64,000 nt of DNA from Siderastrea radians (lineage: Eukaryota; Cnidaria; Anthozoa; Scleractinia; Rhizangiidae), in assembly GCA_964017195.1 (NCBI GenBank), contig OZ024887.1:6145959-6209958 (forward strand). The letters run 5' to 3'. How positions within the stretch are numbered: the first letter of the stretch is position 1; every line of letters starts with the position of its first letter. The notes beneath the pieces were generated by a model. The model searched no databases and was not told where the DNA came from. It saw nothing but the letters and a program-made list of their open reading frames with translations. Shown piece by piece: positions 60,701 through 64,000 of the stretch. The position numbers were made by a program, and so were the translations under genes.

Positions 60701-61692
60701 ACTCGTTGACCAAGAACATTGTTGTTCATCTAACTGTAAACCCGAAAATAGTTCAGTTTTGCCTTGTTCCATCTTTGTTTTCCTTGCAAGTTTGAAATAA
60801 AATCCCGACGCTTCGCTCGATTGACAGGTTTGACAAGTTTTCGTTTTTGACCAATCAACAACAACCTCACGTCAAGCGCGCGAAACCTGACCCCGCTGGC
60901 GCGCTCACTCGCTGCTCAGAAGTCACGTTAGTTTGTCACGCAACTCAGACAGTTTAGAAACCACTCTTCCATTTTGTAGCTAAGTTGAATAATAAATCCC
61001 TTATTAGACGGTTGAGTGCCGTAGTATCGTGGGATATTTTTACTCGTCTCTTGTATTTTGACTCGCCCTACGGGCTCGCCAAAATACGGCGCGACTCGTA
61101 AAAATATCCCACGATACTACACACTAAACCGTCTAATAAGATATATTTATTATTCAACTACATTCAGTAGAGTACAAATAACACCCAAAACGAGTACAAA
61201 TATCCCACGGTATTTGTACCGGTTTGACAGGTTTTCTACAAATGCCACGTCAGGCTTTAGGCTTACAAGGTGAACGATGAAAAAATGGCCGAAACGCTCG
61301 TTTTTCCCGAAGAAAACAATGAATGCTTACCAAATTTTGAGGTTTTTAACGAAAACGAGATCCTAGAGACAAGCAATGACCTAGACGACAGTGAAATTTC
61401 TTTATTTATTGAAGAAAATCGAAATGTATTAAAATACAACAGAAAATACAAAAACTGACCTCAAGTCCGTTAAAGAAACAAGAGCCATTGAAGAAATTCC
61501 CGCCGAGGAACTTAACAACCTTTTATGTCATTTGTTTGTCAAAGTCAGGAAACGGAACCCATCATTTCTCAGGAGCTGTCTTCAACAAATGCACAATTGT
61601 TGTCGGTCAGAAATCTCCACCGCTATCTCTTCCAAAACGACCCGTGGTTAGTGATTCGGACGAAGATGACTGAGCTTGAAGTGCTGTTTAAC
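57721..61692. repeat. Tandem array of 1.05-kb units carrying Crypton fragments
   Basis: CCCTACGGGCTCGCC recurs at 57898, 58950, 60004 and 61066, giving periods of 1052, 1054 and 1062 bp. Each full unit has four parts. First is a palindrome of about 145 bp at the junction (for example 59938-60082, arms CTTATTAGACGGTTTAGTG and complement). Second is the block around TACAAATATCCCACGGTATTTGTACC. Third is a recombinase fragment on the plus strand (58117-58501, 59169-59557, about 60233-60617 and 61285-61673). Fourth is a basic minus-strand frame ending near SQVKQS (for example 59572-59793). The fragment reads DDSEISLFIEENRN, then after a frame change TENTKTDLKSVKETRAIEEI and PAEELNNLLCHLFVKVRK. This is the Crypton N-terminal pattern, distinct from the copy at 55985. 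The array stops abruptly at 61692. Confidence 0.85.
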
Positions 61693-62308
61693 TGGTAGTA
61701 CTACTGGTAGTACTACGCCAGGCAGATAGATAGCTAGGCTTAAAATCCTATTTCAGGTTAAATAAAACCATTTCTTTTCGTCAAGTCAACTAGTAACCTA
61801 GTAACGGCTAAGTTAGGGATGGGTCATTATTATTTTTTTTTGGGGGGGGGGGGGTGGAGGGAGAAGGCAATATTTTTCAGCAGGTAATTTTTTTGAGTGA
61901 CTAAAAGCTTTGTCTGAATTTTTTGTTTTACTTGCTTGCAACTTGCAATATATTTCTTTGCTTAGGCCGCTAGGTACGATTTTTATTTCTTTTGCAAAAG
62001 CTGTGCAGGAATTTCTTTTTCGTATTTGCCACCGCCCCCCCCCCCCACCCCCTTCCCTCCACCCTCAAAACTAAAATAGTCCGCGAACGATAACACCGGA
62101 TTCCCGCCACAACGCACACGGGGAAAAATGAATCAATGGACAAATGAATAAACCAAGGAGGTAGAAGCACAGTTTACTATTTCCTTTAATATATCCTTTT
62201 CCTCTGATTTTTCTCTAAAAAGAACGCGTTAAAATGAGACACTACTTGTACCATGTGCGATGTGGAAAGCAATCAGTACTGTTAACACACTGCAAGATCT
62301 AAACGTAC
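61693..62308. other. Spacer with poly-G/poly-C foldback, no gene seen
   Basis: A G-run near 61842-61853 and a C-run near 62035-62046, with neighbouring complementary words (TAAAAGCTTTGTCTGAATT and AAAAGCTGTGCAGGAATT), suggest a small G/C-edged MITE. If the minus-strand exon at 62309-62425 is real, this is its first intron. Confidence 0.4.
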
Positions 62309-62425
62309 CTGGGTTTTTCCGTCACTTCCGTTTTTCTGTTCTTTGTCATCTCCCTGTGTGTTAATGCCAACAAACAAAACCAGGAAAACCACAAGAGTAA
62401 CTGAACGAAAGACTGGTTTGGCCAT
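62309..62425 (-). CDS. First coding exon of a secreted protein, rest not found
   Basis: The minus-strand ATG (62425-62423, context GAAAATGGCC) opens a 39-codon exon ending CAG before a good donor, GTACGT. The peptide is MAKPVFRSVTLVVFLVLFVG followed by INTQGDDKEQKNGSDGKTQ. It has a basic start, a hydrophobic core at about residues 9-20 and a polar start of the mature part, a textbook secretory signal. Following exons would lie below 62309. None was recognised; the next 4 kb is mostly the tandem array. It may be a live gene with a long intron or one cut by the array. The family cannot be named. Confidence 0.5.
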
Positions 62426-63204
62426 TTTCACAAGCGAATGCAAACGGAAACGGGACACGGCTTGCTCACATGGTGTAGTGACCTTTGATTTCAAGACTAG
62501 ATGTCAATCATTGCGCCCTGGAAACCTATGGTTTCTCAGTCCGACTGTCTCGGACTCTGTGGGCCACCCATGAAGTACAGTGCATATACCTTGAATATTA
62601 AAATTTTACGGGTTCTAATTTTTGCGATCCGCAAAGGAAAAAAAAGAGAGAGAGATCCCGCAAAAATTTTCTCCACTGTAGAAATTATGTACAGAAATAC
62701 TGTTTTAAAGGAGGAAATGCTATAGATAACTCGTTGGATACTAATACTCTAGTTGTATTCAATCCATTGGAATAGAGTGACACTGATTAATCTGTTTTAC
62801 ATTCCACGTCCTTTTATGTCCTTCTTTTGCCTGTACTCAAATAAAAAACGAAAATGTTATCAGTTCTATTTGAACGCGACTTCCAGAAAATCGCAAAAAT
62901 TAATTCCCAGAAAAAAACATTTTTTTCAGTCGCAAAGTTTAGTTCCCGCAGAACACAAAAAATCAGTCGCCAATCCACAAAATTAAACTCTCGCAAAAAT
63001 TTAGTGCCACACGTTAATATGATTCTGTATAAATGATATAGTTTTTAATATTATGAGTTTTGCCTTTCATGTCACTGCGGCCTTTGAAATGTTCTATCTC
63101 ACTGAGAAATAAGGAATTTTCCCATGTTTTTCTTATTTTATTTTACCGCCAGTATTTTTCAATTGACGATCATTAAAACCCCGACGCCATTCCACCTTTT
63201 TTTT
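62426..63204. other. Upstream flank of the signal-peptide exon; repeat-like 62870-63010
   Basis: The part at 62870-63010 has several GCAAAAATTNANTCCC-type words in both orientations (also 62605-62680), suggesting a decayed foldback repeat. No gene was seen. Confidence 0.4.
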
Positions 63205-63320
63205 TACCGGGATCATTTGCGGTCCAGTCCGGGGATCATTTGCGGTCGGGATCATTTGCGGTCCAATTTGGGGATCATTTCCGGTTGGGGATCATTTGCG
63301 GTCTCGGGATCATTTGCGGC
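63205..63320. repeat. Minisatellite GGGATCATTTGCGGTC
   Basis: Five to six units of GGGATCATTTGCGGTC with short spacers. It is related to the GGGATCATTTCGGGG words at 26520-26640 and, inverted, at 25630-25695. Confidence 0.85.
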
Positions 63321-63329
63321 GCTGTACAG

Positions 63330-63827
63330 TTGCGTGACAAACTAACGTGACTTCTGAGCAGCGAGTGAGCGCGCCAGCGGGGTCAGGTTTCGCGCGCTTG
63401 ACGTGAGGTTGTTGTTGATTGGTCAAAAATGAAAACTTGTCAAACCTGTGTCAGTCGAGCGAAGCGTCGGGATTTTATTTCAAACTTGCAAGGAAAACAA
63501 AGATGGAACAAGGCAAAACTGAATTATTTTCGGGTTTACAGTTAGATAAACAACAATGTTCTTGGTCAACGAGTAAAACTACAAAAAGAAAGAACTCGAC
63601 AGAACAAACAGAACTCGAAAGTCAAGTCAAACAAAGTTAAACAGCACTTCAAGCTCAGTCATCTTCGTCCGAATCACTAACCACGGGTCGTTTTGGAAGA
63701 GATAGCGGTGGAGATTTCTGACCGACAACAATTGTGCATTTGTTGAAGACAGCTCCTGAGAAATGATGGGTTCTGTTTCCTGACTTTGACAAACAAATGA
63801 CATAAAAGGTTGTTAAGTTCCTCAGCG
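63330..63827. repeat. Partial inverted unit of the Crypton-fragment array
   Basis: GTTGCGTGACAAACTAACGTGACTTC at 63330 is the complement of unit positions near 59885, and the match continues to GTTAAGTTCCTC near 63822, the complement of unit position about 59393. It contains the full minus-strand-type basic frame (63419-63640, now on plus) and part of the recombinase fragment. It directly abuts the right 79-bp repeat. Confidence 0.85.
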
Positions 63828-63831
63828 GCAA

Positions 63832-63910
63832 GAACGGGAGGAGCATAGGAAAAACGGCGCGAAATTTTCAACAGATGACTGGCTCACTTTTGAGACGTCA
63901 ATACGTAGTT
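63832..63910. repeat. 79-bp direct repeat, right copy
   Basis: Identical to 57642-57720. Just beyond it, TTTTGAGACGTCAATA and TATTGACGCCTCAAAA form a short hairpin across 63889-63931, so here the repeat looks like one half of a foldback. Confidence 0.9.
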
Positions 63911-64000
63911 ATATTGACGCCTCAAAAGCAATCGAAAGAAATTGAGAATCGTGATACTTCCCATGATTAAAGAAATTAAGTCGGCTATGCTTACATGTGA

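Overview
This window looks like nuclear DNA of an animal, most probably an anthozoan cnidarian such as a coral. The genes have GT-AG introns that keep reading frame, the interstitial telomere-like tract is TTAGGG-type, and the intergenic and intronic DNA is crowded with small foldback elements (MITEs), tyrosine-recombinase (Crypton-like) debris, hAT and LINE fragments. No bacterial operon, rRNA or CRISPR structure is present. The organism call is inference.

Layout. (1) 1-3222: repeat-rich non-coding DNA with no convincing exon. (2) 3223-22886, plus strand: a large gene of at least 12 coding exons. All splice phases agree and give about 1579 codons. The N-terminal part resembles vertebrate KIAA2012 and the C-terminus is a long Glu/Arg/Lys-rich helix. 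Its first exon or exons are missing. One of its introns carries a 6 kb foldback element (6940-12995) that has itself been hit by several smaller elements. (3) 26865-51479: three copies of one short-chain dehydrogenase/reductase (SDR) gene. Copy 1 (plus strand, 26865-31388) and copy 3 (minus strand, 39735-51479) are intact four-exon genes of 284 and 283 residues. Copy 2 (plus strand, 34862-36920) is a pseudogene with at least four lesions. Copies 1 and 3 also share an upstream block of about 120-145 bp; copy 2 does not. Copy 3 is stretched to 11.7 kb by a 5.2 kb foldback in intron 1 and, in intron 2, by a palindromic GTGTTACA satellite that runs into an interstitial telomere-like tract. (4) 52924-57100: palindromic elements and a Crypton-like recombinase relic. 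(5) 57642-63910: a tandem array of about 1.05 kb units, each with a Crypton-type recombinase fragment and a perfect-hairpin junction. A partial inverted unit follows, and identical 79 bp direct copies sit at both ends of the region. A single signal-peptide exon on the minus strand (62309-62425) lies between the array and the inverted unit.

The genes do not form a pathway that can be read from the sequence. The most informative features are the paired arms of the 6 kb foldback, which supply built-in empty sites for nested insertions, the Crypton-derived array, and the SDR duplication in which one copy decays while two keep coding and upstream sequence. All homology statements come from reading motifs by eye; no database search was made.
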